This document shows positions 45,108 to 54,973 of a stretch of DNA of 64,000 bases, piece after piece (the first letter of the stretch is position 1; each line of letters opens with the position of its first letter). The position numbers and the translations under genes were made by a program. The stretch spans positions 124,001 through 188,000 of the forward strand of contig NZ_FNIR01000009.1 of NCBI RefSeq assembly GCF_900103975.1, given 5' to 3'. This DNA is from Klenkia soli (GTDB taxonomy: Bacteria > Actinomycetota > Actinomycetes > Mycobacteriales > Geodermatophilaceae). The notes beneath the pieces were generated by a model. That model saw only the letters and a program-made list of their open reading frames with translations, ran no database searches and had not been told where the DNA came from.

Positions 45108-45137
45108 GTCGTACCTGTATTGAGGTACGGTCGTACC
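45108..45137. promoter_or_regulatory. operator region with overlapping palindromes upstream of the SMR-TetR operon
   Basis: CGTACCT (45110-45116) and AGGTACG (45123-45129) form a 7-bp dyad with a GTATTG centre. GGTACG (45124-45129) and CGTACC (45132-45137) form a second one. GGTCGTACC recurs at 45108 and 45129, 21 bases or two helical turns apart. This is a classic layout for a dimeric TetR-type repressor, and a TetR gene ends the operon. Confidence 0.7.
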
Positions 45138-45159
45138 AATCTGTTGGAAGGAGGCCGTC

Positions 45160-45486
45160 GTGGCCTGGGCACTCGTCGTCGTCGCCGGTCTGTTCGAGAC
45201 CGCGTTCGCCGTCTCGCTGAAGAACTCCGAGGGCTTCAGCCGGCTGTGGTGGACGCTGTCGTTCGTCGTCTGCGCCGGCATCAGCTTCACCCTGCTGACC
45301 CTGGCGCTGCGCACCCTGCCGGTCGGGTCGGCCTACGCGGTCTGGACCGGCATCGGGGCCGCGGGCACCGCCGTCGTCGGCATGTGGTTGCTGGGCGACC
45401 CGGTGGGCACGCTGCGCATCCTGTCGATCGTGCTGATCGTGGCCGGGGTGATCGGGCTCAACCTGGCCCCGTCGTCCGCCCACTGA
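45160..45486 (+). CDS. SMR family transporter (SugE/Gdx-like)
   Basis: A 108-residue protein with four membrane helices. Essential Glu13 lies in AGLFETAFAVSLKNSEGF, and GSAYAVWTGIGAAGTAVVG is the central SMR signature. The LKxSEGF segment after helix 1 resembles the Gdx/SugE branch, which exports guanidinium, rather than the EmrE multidrug branch. No guanidine riboswitch was seen; control is probably by the downstream TetR. GTG 45160 follows GGAAGGAGG. Its TGA shares one base with the TetR ATG (TGATG). Confidence 0.9.
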   Translation: MAWALVVVAGLFETAFAVSLKNSEGFSRLWWTLSFVVCAGISFTLLTLALRTLPVGSAYAVWTGIGAAGTAVVGMWLLGDPVGTLRILSIVLIVAGVIGLNLAPSSAH

Positions 45487-46064
45487 TGACCACACCCAAG
45501 GGCGAGGCGCGGCGCGAGGCCATCGTCGCCGCGGCCGCGGACCTGGTCGTCCGGCAGGGCCCCGGCGCCGTGTCGCACCGCACCGCGGCCACCGCGGCCG
45601 GGGTGCCGCTGGCCGCGACCACCTACTACTTCCGCGACCTGGCCGACCTGCGGGTGGCCGCCGTCGACCGGGTCGCCGAGCAGGAGCTGGCCCGGGCCGC
45701 CGAGCTGGTCGCCGCGCTGCCGACCGGCCGCCGGAGCACCGGTGAGACCGCAGCCCGGGTCGTCGACGTCCTGCTCGGGGCGCACTGCCGCACCGACGAC
45801 CAGGTGCTGGCCTTCTACGAGCGGTTCCTGGCCGGTGGCCGGCACCCCGAGCTGCGGCCGACGCTGCAGGCCACGCGGGCCCGGCTGGATGCCCTGGTCG
45901 GGCAGGTGCTGACCGGCGGCGGGCACCGCGACGTCCCGGTCGGCCGGCTGGTCGCCCTGGCCGACGGCACCGCCCTGTCGGCCCTGGTCGAGGGCCGCGG
46001 CGAGGCGCGGTCGGCCACCGAGGCCGCGGTGGCCGACCTGATCAGCCGGCGCCGCCGCTGGTGA
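45486..46064 (+). CDS. TetR family transcriptional regulator
   Basis: A 192-residue regulator with an N-terminal HTH (GPGAVSHRTAATAAGVPLAA, then TTYYFRDLADLRVAA). The C-terminal part resembles TetR_C-type ligand domains. ATG 45486 overlaps the SMR stop by one base, so they form an operon. Overlapping palindromes before the SMR gene are the likely binding sites, giving autorepression relieved by the exported compound. Confidence 0.9.
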   Translation: MTTPKGEARREAIVAAAADLVVRQGPGAVSHRTAATAAGVPLAATTYYFRDLADLRVAAVDRVAEQELARAAELVAALPTGRRSTGETAARVVDVLLGAHCRTDDQVLAFYERFLAGGRHPELRPTLQATRARLDALVGQVLTGGGHRDVPVGRLVALADGTALSALVEGRGEARSATEAAVADLISRRRRW

Positions 46065-46086
46065 TCACCTCAGCGGCGTAAACGGA

Positions 46087-46111
46087 GGTTACTGCGGGAT
46101 CCGGCGGGTAC
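46087..46111 (+). promoter_or_regulatory. SigB/SigF-like stress promoter
   Basis: GGTT (46087-46090), a 15-base spacer and GGGTAC (46106-46111) match the GGTT(T)-N14-16-GGGTA pattern of actinobacterial SigB/SigF promoters. It is 40 bases upstream of the DUF4383 start. Motif match only. Confidence 0.45.
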
Positions 46112-46151
46112 CCCGACGATGTCGTTCAGTCCGCGAGCGCAGGAGCCTGCC

Positions 46152-46844
46152 ATGACCGCCCACACCACACCCGAACGCCGTCCCCGCGTCCACGAGGAGA
46201 GCGTGGACACCGCCACCGCCCACCGGGTGGTCGTCGTCCACCGCATCGGGGCCTTCGCCGTCGCCGCCGTCCTCGCCGTGTTCGGCGTCCTGGGCTTCGT
46301 CGGCGGTCTGGACTTCTTCTCCACCGACGGCGGCACGGTCGCCGGCCTGTCCAGCAACGGCCTGCTCTCGACCATCTCGCTGGTCACCGCCGCCGTGCTG
46401 GTCGCGGCCGCCGTGAAGGGCGGGCGCGTCGCCGGCATCGTCATGACCGGGGTGGGCGTCGCGTTCCTGCTGTCGGCGTTCTGGCACCTGTTCGTGCTCA
46501 ACACCAGCCTGAACGTGCTGGCGTTCGCGATGTCGAACGTCATCTTCTCGATCGTGGTGGGCCTGCTGCTGCTCACCCTGGGCCTCTACGGCCGGGTCAG
46601 CGGCAACCTGCCCGAGGACAACCCCTACCGGGCCAACCTGGCCTCCGGCAGCACGGGGGACGACGAGGAGCCCGAGCTGCCCCCGGCCACCGCGGCCGAG
46701 CGGCGCGCCGAGCGCGCCATGCGCGAGGCCGAGGTCGCCGTCACCGAGCACCGGGCCACCGCGCAGCAGCGGGCCATGGTCGAGGCCATGGCCCACGAGC
46801 GCACCAAGGCCGGCCGCCGCCGGGTGTGGATGCAGCACAGCTGA
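46152..46844 (+). CDS. DUF4383 membrane protein
   Basis: A 230-residue protein with four membrane helices (about 30-160) arranged as in DUF4383, including FWHLFVLNTSLNVLAFAMSN. A charged C-terminal tail of about 60 residues is Ala/Glu/Arg-rich and likely helical. Function is unknown. ATG 46152 follows AGGAG. A SigB/SigF-like promoter upstream suggests stress expression. It converges with araA across a perfect hairpin. Confidence 0.85.
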   Translation: MTAHTTPERRPRVHEESVDTATAHRVVVVHRIGAFAVAAVLAVFGVLGFVGGLDFFSTDGGTVAGLSSNGLLSTISLVTAAVLVAAAVKGGRVAGIVMTGVGVAFLLSAFWHLFVLNTSLNVLAFAMSNVIFSIVVGLLLLTLGLYGRVSGNLPEDNPYRANLASGSTGDDEEPELPPATAAERRAERAMREAEVAVTEHRATAQQRAMVEAMAHERTKAGRRRVWMQHS

Positions 46845-46849
46845 CGGCA

Positions 46850-46882
46850 CCGGGGGTGGGCCGGTCGACGACCCACCCCCGG
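46850..46882. terminator. bidirectional terminator between DUF4383 and araA
   Basis: CCGGGGGTGGG (46850-46860) and CCCACCCCCGG (46872-46882) form a perfect 11-bp stem with an 11-base loop, between two convergent genes. Confidence 0.7.
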
Positions 46883-46887
46883 GAGCG

Positions 46888-48414
46888 TCAGAGGCCCTGG
46901 GCCAGCCGGTGGTAGGCCGCCGACCAGCGCAGCTCCTTCGCCAGGCTGCGGCGGGTGGTGTCGGCGTCGATGACGACCAGCTCGGTGCGGAACACGTCGG
47001 CCAGGTCGGTCAGCTCGGCCGTGGTCAGCTGGGTGGTCAGCACCGTGTGGTGCGGGCCGCCGGCGGTGAGCCAGCCCTCGGTGGAGGTGGCGAAGTCGGG
47101 GCGGGGCTCCCAGACGGCGCGGGCCACCGGCAGGTTGGGCAGCGGCTCCGACGGCGGGACGACGTCGATCTCGTTGGCCACCCAGCGGAACCGCTCGCCC
47201 AGGTCGGCCCAGCCGATGACGACGCCCTCGGCCGGGGCGGCGGAGAAGACCAGGCGGGCCGGGTCCTCCTTGCCGCCGATGCCCAGCGGGTGCACCTCGA
47301 GCGAGGGCTGCTCGCCGGCGATCGTCGGGCAGACCTCGAGCATGTGCGCACCGAGGATCTTCGGCGTCTCGGACGAGAGGTCGTAGGTGTAGTCCTCCAT
47401 GAAGGAGGTGCCGCCGGGCAGGCCGCGGCCGGCGGTCTTGAGCACCCGCAGCAGCGCCGAGGTCTTCCAGTCGCCCTCGCCGCCGAAGCCGTAGCCGTCG
47501 GCCATCAACCGCTGCACGGCGAGGCCGGGCAGCTGGCGCAGCGCACCGAGGTCCTCGAAGTTCGTGGTGAAGGCGCCGAAGCCGCCCTCGGTGAGGAACT
47601 GGCGCAGCGCGACCTCGAGCCGGGCCTGGTAGCGCACCGAGTCGTGCCGGTCACCACCCGGGCGCAGGTCGTCGGCGATCGCGTACAGGTCGAGGTACTC
47701 GGCGATCACCGCGTCGACGGCGGCGTCGGTCACGGTGTCGACGACGGCGGCCAGGTCGTTCACGCCGTAGGTGTTCACGGAGACGCCGAAGCGCAGCTGC
47801 GCCTCGACCTTGTCGCCCTCGGTCACCGCGACGTTGCGCATGTTGTCGCCGAACCGGGCCAGCTTCAGCGAGCGGGCCTCGGCCGCGGCCACGGCGGCGC
47901 GGGCCCAGCCGCCCACGCGGGCCTGCACGGCGGGGTTGCCCGCGTGCCCGGCCACGGTGGTGCGGGGCACCCGGAGCCGGGTGAGGGCGTAGCCGTACTC
48001 CCGGTCGCCGTGGGCGGCCTGGTTGAGGTTCATGAAGTCCATGTCGATCGTCGCCCACGGGAGGGCGGCGTCGGCCTGGGTGTGCAGGTGCAGCAGCGGC
48101 TTGCGCAGCGCGTCGAGGCCGGCGATCCACATCTTGGCCGGGCTGAAGGTGTGCATCCAGGTGATGACGCCGACGCAGGCCGCGGTCTCGTTGGCCTCGC
48201 CCATCGCCCGGCGGATGGCGCCGGGCTCCTTGAGCACCGGCTTCCACACGATGCGCACGGGCACGCCGGCCGCGGCGTCGAGGGTCTCGGCGACCCGCTG
48301 CGACTGCTCGGCGACCTGCTGGAGGGTCTCCTCGCCGTAGAGCTCCTGGCTGCCGGTGAGGAACCAGATCTCCTGGTCGGGGAACGGGGACTCGCTGGTC
48401 ATCTGCGTGCTCAC
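46888..48414 (-). CDS. araA: L-arabinose isomerase
   Basis: A 508-residue isomerase converting L-arabinose to L-ribulose. It shows [20 protein letters not shown] at the N-terminus, [37 protein letters not shown] (a metal-binding Glu region) and [10 protein letters not shown]. Length is typical. The GTG start overlaps the araD stop by four bases (GTGA), placing it last in araB-araD-araA. ATG 48402 (MTSESPFPD) is an alternative start. Confidence 0.96.
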   Translation of the reverse strand: MSTQMTSESPFPDQEIWFLTGSQELYGEETLQQVAEQSQRVAETLDAAAGVPVRIVWKPVLKEPGAIRRAMGEANETAACVGVITWMHTFSPAKMWIAGLDALRKPLLHLHTQADAALPWATIDMDFMNLNQAAHGDREYGYALTRLRVPRTTVAGHAGNPAVQARVGGWARAAVAAAEARSLKLARFGDNMRNVAVTEGDKVEAQLRFGVSVNTYGVNDLAAVVDTVTDAAVDAVIAEYLDLYAIADDLRPGGDRHDSVRYQARLEVALRQFLTEGGFGAFTTNFEDLGALRQLPGLAVQRLMADGYGFGGEGDWKTSALLRVLKTAGRGLPGGTSFMEDYTYDLSSETPKILGAHMLEVCPTIAGEQPSLEVHPLGIGGKEDPARLVFSAAPAEGVVIGWADLGERFRWVANEIDVVPPSEPLPNLPVARAVWEPRPDFATSTEGWLTAGGPHHTVLTTQLTTAELTDLADVFRTELVVIDADTTRRSLAKELRWSAAYHRLAQGL

Positions 48415-49133
48415 TTCTGTCCGTAGACGTTCTGGTAGCGCTCGTACAGGGCGTCGATGTCGGCCTGGGGGATCGGCACGGGCTCACCCAGCTGCCGGGA
48501 GATGTGCACGGTGCGGGCGACGTCCTCGGCCATCACCGCGGACTTGACCGCGGCCCGGGCGCTCTTCCCGATGGTGAACACCCCGTGGTTCTGCATGAAG
48601 ACCGCCGTGGACCGGTGGCCCGACAGCGTCTCGACGATGCCGCGGCCGATGGAGTCGTCGCCGATGAGGGCGAACGGCCCGATCGGGATCGGCCCGCCGA
48701 ACTCGTCGGCCATCGCCGTCAGCACGCAGGGCACCGGCTCGGCCCGCGCGGCCCAGGCCGCCGCGTAGGTGCTGTGCGTGTGCACCTGACCGTTGACCTC
48801 GGGCATGGTGCGGTAGACGTAGGCGTGCGCGTCGGTGTCCGACGACGGACCGCGGACGCCGTCCACCGCGACGCCGTCCAGGTCGCAGACGGTGATGCCC
48901 TCCCAGGTCAGCCCGTCGTAGTCGACGCCGCTGCCCTTGATGACGAAGAGGTCCTCGCCGGGCACCCGCTCGCTGATGTTCCCCGCCGTCCAGGTGACCA
49001 GGGCGTTGGTCACCAGCAGCCCGTGCAGCGCGGCGACGTGCTCGCGCTGCTCGCGGTGGGTGCCGCGCTCCTCCCCGGTCGCCGTGCGGACCGTCAGCCG
49101 GGCCGACGTCGGGCTGTCACACGCTGAGCACAT
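48411..49133 (-). CDS. araD: L-ribulose-5-phosphate 4-epimerase
   Basis: A 240-residue class II aldolase-fold enzyme giving D-xylulose 5-phosphate. Signatures are [12 protein letters not shown] (phosphate loop), [12 protein letters not shown] with the zinc His pair, and [11 protein letters not shown] with the third His. ATG 49133 is chosen because GAGGAG lies 6 bases upstream inside the end of araB; the overlap is 17 bases. Thus araB and araD are translationally coupled. Confidence 0.95.
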   Translation of the reverse strand: MCSACDSPTSARLTVRTATGEERGTHREQREHVAALHGLLVTNALVTWTAGNISERVPGEDLFVIKGSGVDYDGLTWEGITVCDLDGVAVDGVRGPSSDTDAHAYVYRTMPEVNGQVHTHSTYAAAWAARAEPVPCVLTAMADEFGGPIPIGPFALIGDDSIGRGIVETLSGHRSTAVFMQNHGVFTIGKSARAAVKSAVMAEDVARTVHISRQLGEPVPIPQADIDALYERYQNVYGQK

Positions 49134-50883
49134 CGGACTGCTCCTCGATCGCGGGCGCCTCGACCTCGGGCGCGACGGGGGTGGCGGTGGACGGCGCGCC
49201 GCCGGCGCGGCGGGCGGCCGCGTCGCGGCGCAGGGCGCGCAGCCGGTGCAGGACGTCGTTGCCGCCCCCGGCCTGACCCTCGCCGCGGCCGAAGAAGTCG
49301 TGCAGCCGGCGGTACTCCGCGAACAGCGCGTCGTAGCGGTCGGCCCGCTCGTCGTCGGGCGTGTAGACCCCGCGCAGCACCTTGCCCATCGCGCGCGAGG
49401 CGGCCGGGACGTCGGGGTGCGCACCCGCGGCGACGGCCGCGTGGATGGCCGAGCCCAGCGCCGGACCCTGCTCGGAGTCGATCGTCGACAGCGGGCGGCG
49501 GCAGATGTCGGAGTAGAGCTGCATGAGGAAGGTGTTCTTCAGCAGCCCACCGGCGACGACCAGCTCGGTGACCGGCACGCCCGAGCCCTCGAAGGCCTCG
49601 ATGATCGTGCGGGTGCCGAACGCGGTCGCCTCGAGCAGGGCGCGGTAGGTGTCCTCGGGACGGGTGGCCAGCGTCTGGCCGAGCACGACCCCGGACAGCT
49701 CGGCGTCGACCAGCACGGAGCGGTTGCCGTTGTGCCAGTCCAGCGCGACGAGGCCGTGCTCTCCGACCTCCTGCTGGGCGGCCAGCTCGGTGAGCAGCTG
49801 GTGCACGCTGATGCCGCGCTCGCCGGCGGCCTGCACGTAGGCCGGGGGGACCGAGGTGTCGACGAACCAGCCGAAGATGTCGCCGACGCCGCTCTGCCCC
49901 GCCTCGTAGCCGTACCGGCCGGCGGTGATCCCGCCCTCGACGACCCCGCACATGCCCGGGACGTCGGCGAGGGTCTCGCCGTTCATCACGTGGCAGGTCG
50001 AGGTGCCCATGATGGCGACCATCTGACCCGGGTCGATGGCCTGCGCGGCCGGGGCGGTGACGTGCGCGTCGACGTTGCCGACGGCGACCGCGATGCCCTC
50101 GGGCAGCCCGGTCCACTGCGCGGCCTGACGGGTGAGGCCACCGGCCCGCTCCCCCAGCTCGCCGATGCGGTGGTCGAGCTTGTCGTCGACGAACCCGGCG
50201 AAGTCGGGGTTCAGCGCGGCCAGGTAGTCGCGCGAAGGGTACGCGCCGTCCTGCCGGATGCCCTTGTAGCCCGCGGTGCAGGCGTTGCGCACGTACTCAC
50301 CGCACAGCTGCCAGACGATCCAGTCGGCGGCCTCGACCCAGTGGTCCATGGCCGCGTAGACCTCGGGGTCCTCCTCGAGCAGCTGCAGCCCCTTGGCGAA
50401 CTCCCACTCGCTGGAGATCAGCCCGCCGTAGCGCGGCAGCCATACCTCGCCGCGCTCGGCGGCGAGGGAGTTGATCCGGTCGGCGTGCGGCTGGGCGGCG
50501 TGGTGCTTCCACAGCTTGACGAAGGCGTGCTTGCGGCCGGCGAACTGCTCGAGCTCGCACAGCGGCGTGCCGTCGGCCGTGGTGGGCACCATGGTGCAGG
50601 CGGTGAAGTCGGTGGCGATGCCGACGACGTCGGCCGGGTCGACGCCGGACTCGCGCAGCGCCTTCGGCACCGCTGTGCGCAGCACGTCGACGTAGTCCGC
50701 CGGCACCTGCAGGGCCCAGTCCGGCGGCAGCAGCTCGCCGGTGCCGGGCAGCTCGCGGTCGACCACGGCGTGCGGGTAGGGGTGGGTGGCACTGGCCAGC
50801 TCGGCCCCGTCGGAGACCCGGACGACGACCGCCCGCCCCGACAGGGTGCCGTAGTCGACCCCCACCACGTACTGCTCGCTCAC
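49117..50883 (-). CDS. araB: ribulokinase
   Basis: A 588-residue FGGY kinase phosphorylating L-ribulose. The N-terminal phosphate loop is VGVDYGTLSGRAVVV, with CTMVPTTADGTPLCELEQFA and WKHHAAQPHADRIN, typical of AraB. The C-terminal ATP segment includes ELVVAGGLLKNTFLMQLYSD. An extra 30-residue tail rich in Ala/Pro/Glu follows. GTG 50883 follows AGGAGGAG by six bases. A perfect LacI-type palindrome lies 39 bases upstream of the start. It heads araB-araD-araA. Confidence 0.96.
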   Translation of the reverse strand: MSEQYVVGVDYGTLSGRAVVVRVSDGAELASATHPYPHAVVDRELPGTGELLPPDWALQVPADYVDVLRTAVPKALRESGVDPADVVGIATDFTACTMVPTTADGTPLCELEQFAGRKHAFVKLWKHHAAQPHADRINSLAAERGEVWLPRYGGLISSEWEFAKGLQLLEEDPEVYAAMDHWVEAADWIVWQLCGEYVRNACTAGYKGIRQDGAYPSRDYLAALNPDFAGFVDDKLDHRIGELGERAGGLTRQAAQWTGLPEGIAVAVGNVDAHVTAPAAQAIDPGQMVAIMGTSTCHVMNGETLADVPGMCGVVEGGITAGRYGYEAGQSGVGDIFGWFVDTSVPPAYVQAAGERGISVHQLLTELAAQQEVGEHGLVALDWHNGNRSVLVDAELSGVVLGQTLATRPEDTYRALLEATAFGTRTIIEAFEGSGVPVTELVVAGGLLKNTFLMQLYSDICRRPLSTIDSEQGPALGSAIHAAVAAGAHPDVPAASRAMGKVLRGVYTPDDERADRYDALFAEYRRLHDFFGRGEGQAGGGNDVLHRLRALRRDAAARRAGGAPSTATPVAPEVEAPAIEEQSDVLSV

Positions 50884-50921
50884 GTTGCTCCTCCTGCGGT
50901 CGACGCGTGCTCCGACGGACA

Positions 50922-50935
50922 TGTTAGCGCTAACA
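50922..50935 (-). promoter_or_regulatory. LacI-type operator upstream of araB
   Basis: TGTTAGCGCTAACA is a perfect 14-bp palindrome, 39 bases upstream of araB and 33 bases downstream of the araR stop. Near-copies lie before chvE at 56191-56221. It is likely bound by the adjacent LacI-family regulator, with release by arabinose. Confidence 0.8.
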
Positions 50936-50968
50936 ACAGTGGTTCGGAACACACCTCACCCGCCGGGA

Positions 50969-52006
50969 TCAGCGCGGGGGTGCACCCGTCGACCGGCGGA
51001 CCAGCAGCCGCGGCTGCACCTGGTCGGCTTCGCAGTGCTGCCCGGCGAGCCGGGCGAGCACCAGCTGGACCCCGCGCCGGCCGAGCTCGGAGAAGTCCTG
51101 CTGCACCGTGGTCAGCGGCGGGCTGAAGTACGGGGCCTCGGGGACGTCGTCGAACCCCACGACGCTGACGTCGCCCGGGACCGACAACCCCTGCTCGTGC
51201 AGGGCCACCATCAGGCCCAGGGCCATCTGGTCGTTGCCCGCGAACACCGCGGTGATGGGTTGCCCGCCCCGGATGCGGGCCGCCACCTCGATCCCCACCT
51301 CGTGCCCGGACGACGGCCACCAGTCACCGTGCCACAGCTCCCCGGGCGGGGCGCCGGCCTCGGCGAGGGCGTCGCGCCAGCCCTCCACCCGCCGCCGGGA
51401 CTCCATCGAGTGCTCCGGGCCGGAGAGGTGGTGGACGGTGGTGTGCCCGAGCCCCAGCAGGTGGTCGACCACCAGCCGGGCACCGGCCTCCTGGACGACG
51501 GTGACGGTCGGGCCGAGCTCCTCGCCGCCCATCTGCACGGCGACCAACGGCACGGGCGGGTCCAGCACACCCAGCGCCGCCACGGCCTCCAGGTCGGCGG
51601 TGTGCACCACGACGGCGTCGACGGACTGGGCCACGAAGCGGTCGACGGCCTCGGCGATGCTCTCCACCCCGGCGCCCTCGACGATCGCCACCGAGAGGGA
51701 GTAGCCGGCCACCCGGGCTGCCTGCTCCAGGCCGATCATGGTCTGCGCGGGGCCGTACTGGTTCACGTTCATCGTGACCAGCCCGATGGTGCGCGAGGAG
51801 CCGGTCACCAGCGCGCGGGCGGCCGCGTTGGGCCGGTAGCCCAGCTCCTCGATGGCCCGCTGCACCCGCGACCGGGTCACCGGCGCGACGTTCGGGTGGC
51901 CGTTGACCACCCGGGAGACGGTCTGGTGGGACACCCCGGCGCGGGCGGCCACGTCGCTCATCACGAGCGGGCGGGCCGGGGCGGAGCCGGTCGTGTCGGT
52001 CGACAC
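50969..52006 (-). CDS. araR: LacI family transcriptional regulator of arabinose genes
   Basis: A 345-residue LacI/GalR regulator. The HTH is VMSDVAARAGVSHQTVSRVV plus the hinge helix RPNAAARAL, followed by a periplasmic-binding-protein-like sugar domain (SRTIGLVTMN to FDDVPEAPYFSPPLTTVQQ). It lies between the sugar ABC genes and araBDA on the same strand. Matching operators precede both araB and chvE, so it should repress both and respond to L-arabinose or a derivative. GTG 52006 is chosen because GGGAGGAA lies six bases upstream. The symbol reflects context, not orthology to Bacillus AraR. Confidence 0.9.
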   Translation of the reverse strand: MSTDTTGSAPARPLVMSDVAARAGVSHQTVSRVVNGHPNVAPVTRSRVQRAIEELGYRPNAAARALVTGSSRTIGLVTMNVNQYGPAQTMIGLEQAARVAGYSLSVAIVEGAGVESIAEAVDRFVAQSVDAVVVHTADLEAVAALGVLDPPVPLVAVQMGGEELGPTVTVVQEAGARLVVDHLLGLGHTTVHHLSGPEHSMESRRRVEGWRDALAEAGAPPGELWHGDWWPSSGHEVGIEVAARIRGGQPITAVFAGNDQMALGLMVALHEQGLSVPGDVSVVGFDDVPEAPYFSPPLTTVQQDFSELGRRGVQLVLARLAGQHCEADQVQPRLLVRRSTGAPPR

Positions 52007-52032
52007 CTGCGGTTCCTCCCCGGCCCGGACCG

Positions 52033-53295
52033 TCAGCGGCCGCCGGCGCGGCGCTTGTTGTAGACGTCGAAGGCGACGGCCAGCAGCAGCACCAGGCCCT
52101 TGACCATGGACTGGATCGACTGGTCGATGCCCAGCAGCTGCATGCCGTTGCTCATCACGCCGACCAGCAGACCGCCGACCATGGCGCCGACGACCGTGCC
52201 CACGCCACCGGTGACGGCGGCGCCACCGATGAAGGCCGCGGCGATGGCGTCCAGCTCGAAGCTGTTGCCGGCACCGGGCTGCGCACCGTTGGACCGGGAC
52301 GAGAACACGACACCGGCCACGGCGGCCAGGAAGCCCATGTTCACGAAGATCCAGAAGTTGACCGCCTTGACCTTGACGCCGGAGAGCGTGGCCGCGGCCA
52401 GGTTGCCGCCGATGGCGTAGACCTGGCGGCCGAAGACGGTCCGCTTGGTGACCACGCCGTAGACCATGATCAGCACGGCCAGGATGACCAGCACGTAGGG
52501 CAGGCCGCGGGCGGTGGCCAGCTGGTAGGCGAAGGCCATGACGACCGCCGCGACCACGACGACCTGGGCCACGAACAGCGGGAACGAGGGGACCGGCTGG
52601 TTGTAGCGGATGCGGGCGAGCCGGGTGCGGAACTGGCTGTAGCCGTAGGCCACCACGGCCACCGCGAAGATCAGCAGGGTGAACGCGTCGAACCCGTTGC
52701 CGCCCAGCAGCCCGTTGCTGAAGCCCGACGCGATCTTGCCGTACTCCGGGGTGAAGGGGGACAGCGAGACGTTGTCGAGCACCTGCAGCGTCAGGCCGCG
52801 GAACAGCAGCATGCCGGCGAGGGTCACGATGAACGCCGGGATGCCGACGAAGGCCACCCAGAACCCGTGCCACGCGCCGATCAGCAGCCCGACGGCGAGA
52901 GCGGCGAGGACACCGACCCACCACGGCTGGTCGTGCCGGATGACCAGCACCGCCGACACCGCGCCGGTCACCGCGACCACCGACCCGACCGACAGGTCGA
53001 TGTGCCCGGCGATGATCACGATGACCATCCCGATCGCCAGGATCAGGATGTAGGAGTACTGCAGGATGATGTTGGTGATGTTGCCCGGCGACAGCGACGT
53101 GCCGCCGGTGATGATCGCGAACAGCGCGACCACCACGACGAACGCGATGTAGATGCCGCTGGTGCGCAGGTTGCGGGTCAGCAGCGTGCGGATGTCGCTG
53201 GTGCCGACGCCGAGCGCGGCGGCCGGTGCGACGTCCTTGGCCTTCGTGGCGTCATCCGCCTGGGGCTCCGAGGTGGGGCCGACGCTGCGCGTCAT
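52033..53295 (-). CDS. mmsB: multiple-monosaccharide ABC transporter permease
   Basis: A 420-residue permease of the GguB/XylH type with about ten membrane helices. The BPD_transp_2 signature is [20 protein letters not shown], and later [21 protein letters not shown]. It is longer than RbsC-like permeases because of a middle insertion, as usual for GguB. ATG 53295 overlaps the mmsA stop by four bases (ATGA). It transports L-arabinose and perhaps xylose, galactose or glucose, as inferred from the ara genes. Confidence 0.93.
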   Translation of the reverse strand: MTRSVGPTSEPQADDATKAKDVAPAAALGVGTSDIRTLLTRNLRTSGIYIAFVVVVALFAIITGGTSLSPGNITNIILQYSYILILAIGMVIVIIAGHIDLSVGSVVAVTGAVSAVLVIRHDQPWWVGVLAALAVGLLIGAWHGFWVAFVGIPAFIVTLAGMLLFRGLTLQVLDNVSLSPFTPEYGKIASGFSNGLLGGNGFDAFTLLIFAVAVVAYGYSQFRTRLARIRYNQPVPSFPLFVAQVVVVAAVVMAFAYQLATARGLPYVLVILAVLIMVYGVVTKRTVFGRQVYAIGGNLAAATLSGVKVKAVNFWIFVNMGFLAAVAGVVFSSRSNGAQPGAGNSFELDAIAAAFIGGAAVTGGVGTVVGAMVGGLLVGVMSNGMQLLGIDQSIQSMVKGLVLLLAVAFDVYNKRRAGGR

Positions 53296-54830
53296 CCGAC
53301 GAGCTCCTTCTCCTGGGTCATGAGGGTCATGAGGCGTTCCTGGGTGGCTTCGGCGACCGGCACCTGGCCGGTGATGCGCCCCGCCGAGAGGGTGTAGACG
53401 CGGTCGCAGATGCCGAGCAGCTCGGGCAGCTCGGAGCTGATGACGACGACGGCCTTGCCGGCGGCGACCAGCTTGTTGATGATCGTGTAGATCTCGTACT
53501 TGGCGCCGACGTCGATGCCGCGGGTGGGCTCGTCGAGGATCAGCACGTCGGGGTCGGTGAGCAGCCACTTGCTCAGCACGACCTTCTGCTGGTTGCCGCC
53601 CGAGAGCTTGCCGACGATCGACTTCACCGTGGGCGCCTTGATGTTCATCGAGCGGCGGCCCTCCTCGGCCACCTTGGTCTCCTCGTTGGCGTCGACGAAG
53701 CCCCGCGTCGAGAGCTTGTCCAGCGCCGCCGCGGAGTTGTTGCGCGCGATGTCGTCGATGAGGTTGAGGCCGTACTTCTTGCGGTCCTCGGTCGCGTAGG
53801 CGATGCCGGCGTCGATGGCCTCGGCGACGCTGCGGGCTTTCGTCTCCCTGCCGTGCAGGAAGATCTTGCCCTCGACGAAGGTGCCGTAGGAGCGGCCGAA
53901 GATGCTCATGGCCAGCTCGGTGCGACCGGCGCCCATGAGCCCGGCGATGCCGACGACCTCGCCCGCCCGGACGTCGAAGCTGGCGTGGTCGACGACCAGC
54001 CGGTCCTGGCTGGGGTGCTTGACCGTCCAGCCCTCGACCCGCAGGACCTCCTCGCCCGGGTGCGACTCGCGCTCGGGGTAGTAGGAGTCCAGCGCGCGCC
54101 CGACCATGCCGCGGATGATCCGGTCGACGGTGACGTCGGGGTCGGCCATGTCCAGGGTCTCGACGGTCTGCCCGTCGCGGATGATCGTGGTGTGGTCGGC
54201 GATCGCGTCGATCTCGTTCAGCTTGTGCGAGATGATGATCGAGGTGATGCCCTGGTCCTTGAGACCGCGGATCAGCCCGAGCAGGTGCGCGGAGTCGGTG
54301 TCGTTGAGCGCGGCGGTCGGCTCGTCGAGGATGAGCAGCTTGACGTCCTTGCTCAGCGCCTTGGCGATCTCGACCAGCTGCTGCTTGCCGACGCCGAGCT
54401 GGCCGACCGGGGTGACCGGGTTCTCGTCCAGGCCCACGGAGCGCAGCAGCTTGCCGGCCTCGGCGTTGGCCAGGTTCCAGTCGATGAGACCCAGGCGGCC
54501 GCGCTTCTCGCTGCCCAGGAAGATGTTCTCGGCGATCGAGAGGTAGGGCACCAGGGCGAGCTCCTGGTGGATGATCACGACGCCGGCGTGCTCGGAGTCG
54601 CGGATGCCGCCGAAGGACACGACCTGGCCGTCGAAGACGATCTCGCCGTCGTACTCACCGGCCGGGTAGACCCCGGACAGGACCTTCATCAGGGTCGACT
54701 TGCCGGCGCCGTTCTCCCCGCAGATCGCGTGGACCTCGCCGCGCTCGACCGACAGGGTGACGTCGGAGAGCGCCTTGACGCCGGGGAAGGTCTTGGTGAT
54801 GGAGCGCATCTCGAGGATGTGGTCGGACAT
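53292..54830 (-). CDS. mmsA: multiple-monosaccharide ABC transporter ATP-binding protein
   Basis: A 512-residue duplicated ATPase (GguA type). Domain 1 has Walker [17 protein letters not shown], the degenerate signature [12 protein letters not shown] and [11 protein letters not shown]. Domain 2 has the degenerate [16 protein letters not shown], signature [14 protein letters not shown] and [15 protein letters not shown]. This asymmetry is normal in sugar importers of the RbsA class. The gene follows chvE by 143 bases containing a strong hairpin, and overlaps mmsB. Confidence 0.95.
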   Translation of the reverse strand: MSDHILEMRSITKTFPGVKALSDVTLSVERGEVHAICGENGAGKSTLMKVLSGVYPAGEYDGEIVFDGQVVSFGGIRDSEHAGVVIIHQELALVPYLSIAENIFLGSEKRGRLGLIDWNLANAEAGKLLRSVGLDENPVTPVGQLGVGKQQLVEIAKALSKDVKLLILDEPTAALNDTDSAHLLGLIRGLKDQGITSIIISHKLNEIDAIADHTTIIRDGQTVETLDMADPDVTVDRIIRGMVGRALDSYYPERESHPGEEVLRVEGWTVKHPSQDRLVVDHASFDVRAGEVVGIAGLMGAGRTELAMSIFGRSYGTFVEGKIFLHGRETKARSVAEAIDAGIAYATEDRKKYGLNLIDDIARNNSAAALDKLSTRGFVDANEETKVAEEGRRSMNIKAPTVKSIVGKLSGGNQQKVVLSKWLLTDPDVLILDEPTRGIDVGAKYEIYTIINKLVAAGKAVVVISSELPELLGICDRVYTLSAGRITGQVPVAEATQERLMTLMTQEKELVG

Positions 54831-54920
54831 CGGACTCCGTCGTCTCGCAGGGCCGGGCGGTGGTTCTGGGTTCCGTGCAGGTGGTGCGGGTGGCGCTGGT
54901 CGTGCAGGTCCCTCGTGGAG

Positions 54921-54960
54921 CCGGCCGGGCCCGGCAGCGTGCGCTGCCAGGCCCGGCCGG
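54921..54960 (-). terminator. strong intercistronic hairpin between chvE and mmsA
   Basis: CCGGCCGGGCC (54921-54931) and GGCCCGGCCGG (54950-54960) enclose GGCAGCG/CGCTGCC, an 18-bp stem with two single-base interruptions. It begins 14 bases after the chvE stop and about 90 bases before mmsA. It likely attenuates transcription or protects the chvE mRNA, so that binding protein exceeds ATPase and permease. Confidence 0.7.
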
Positions 54961-54973
54961 GTTCAGGGGAGGG

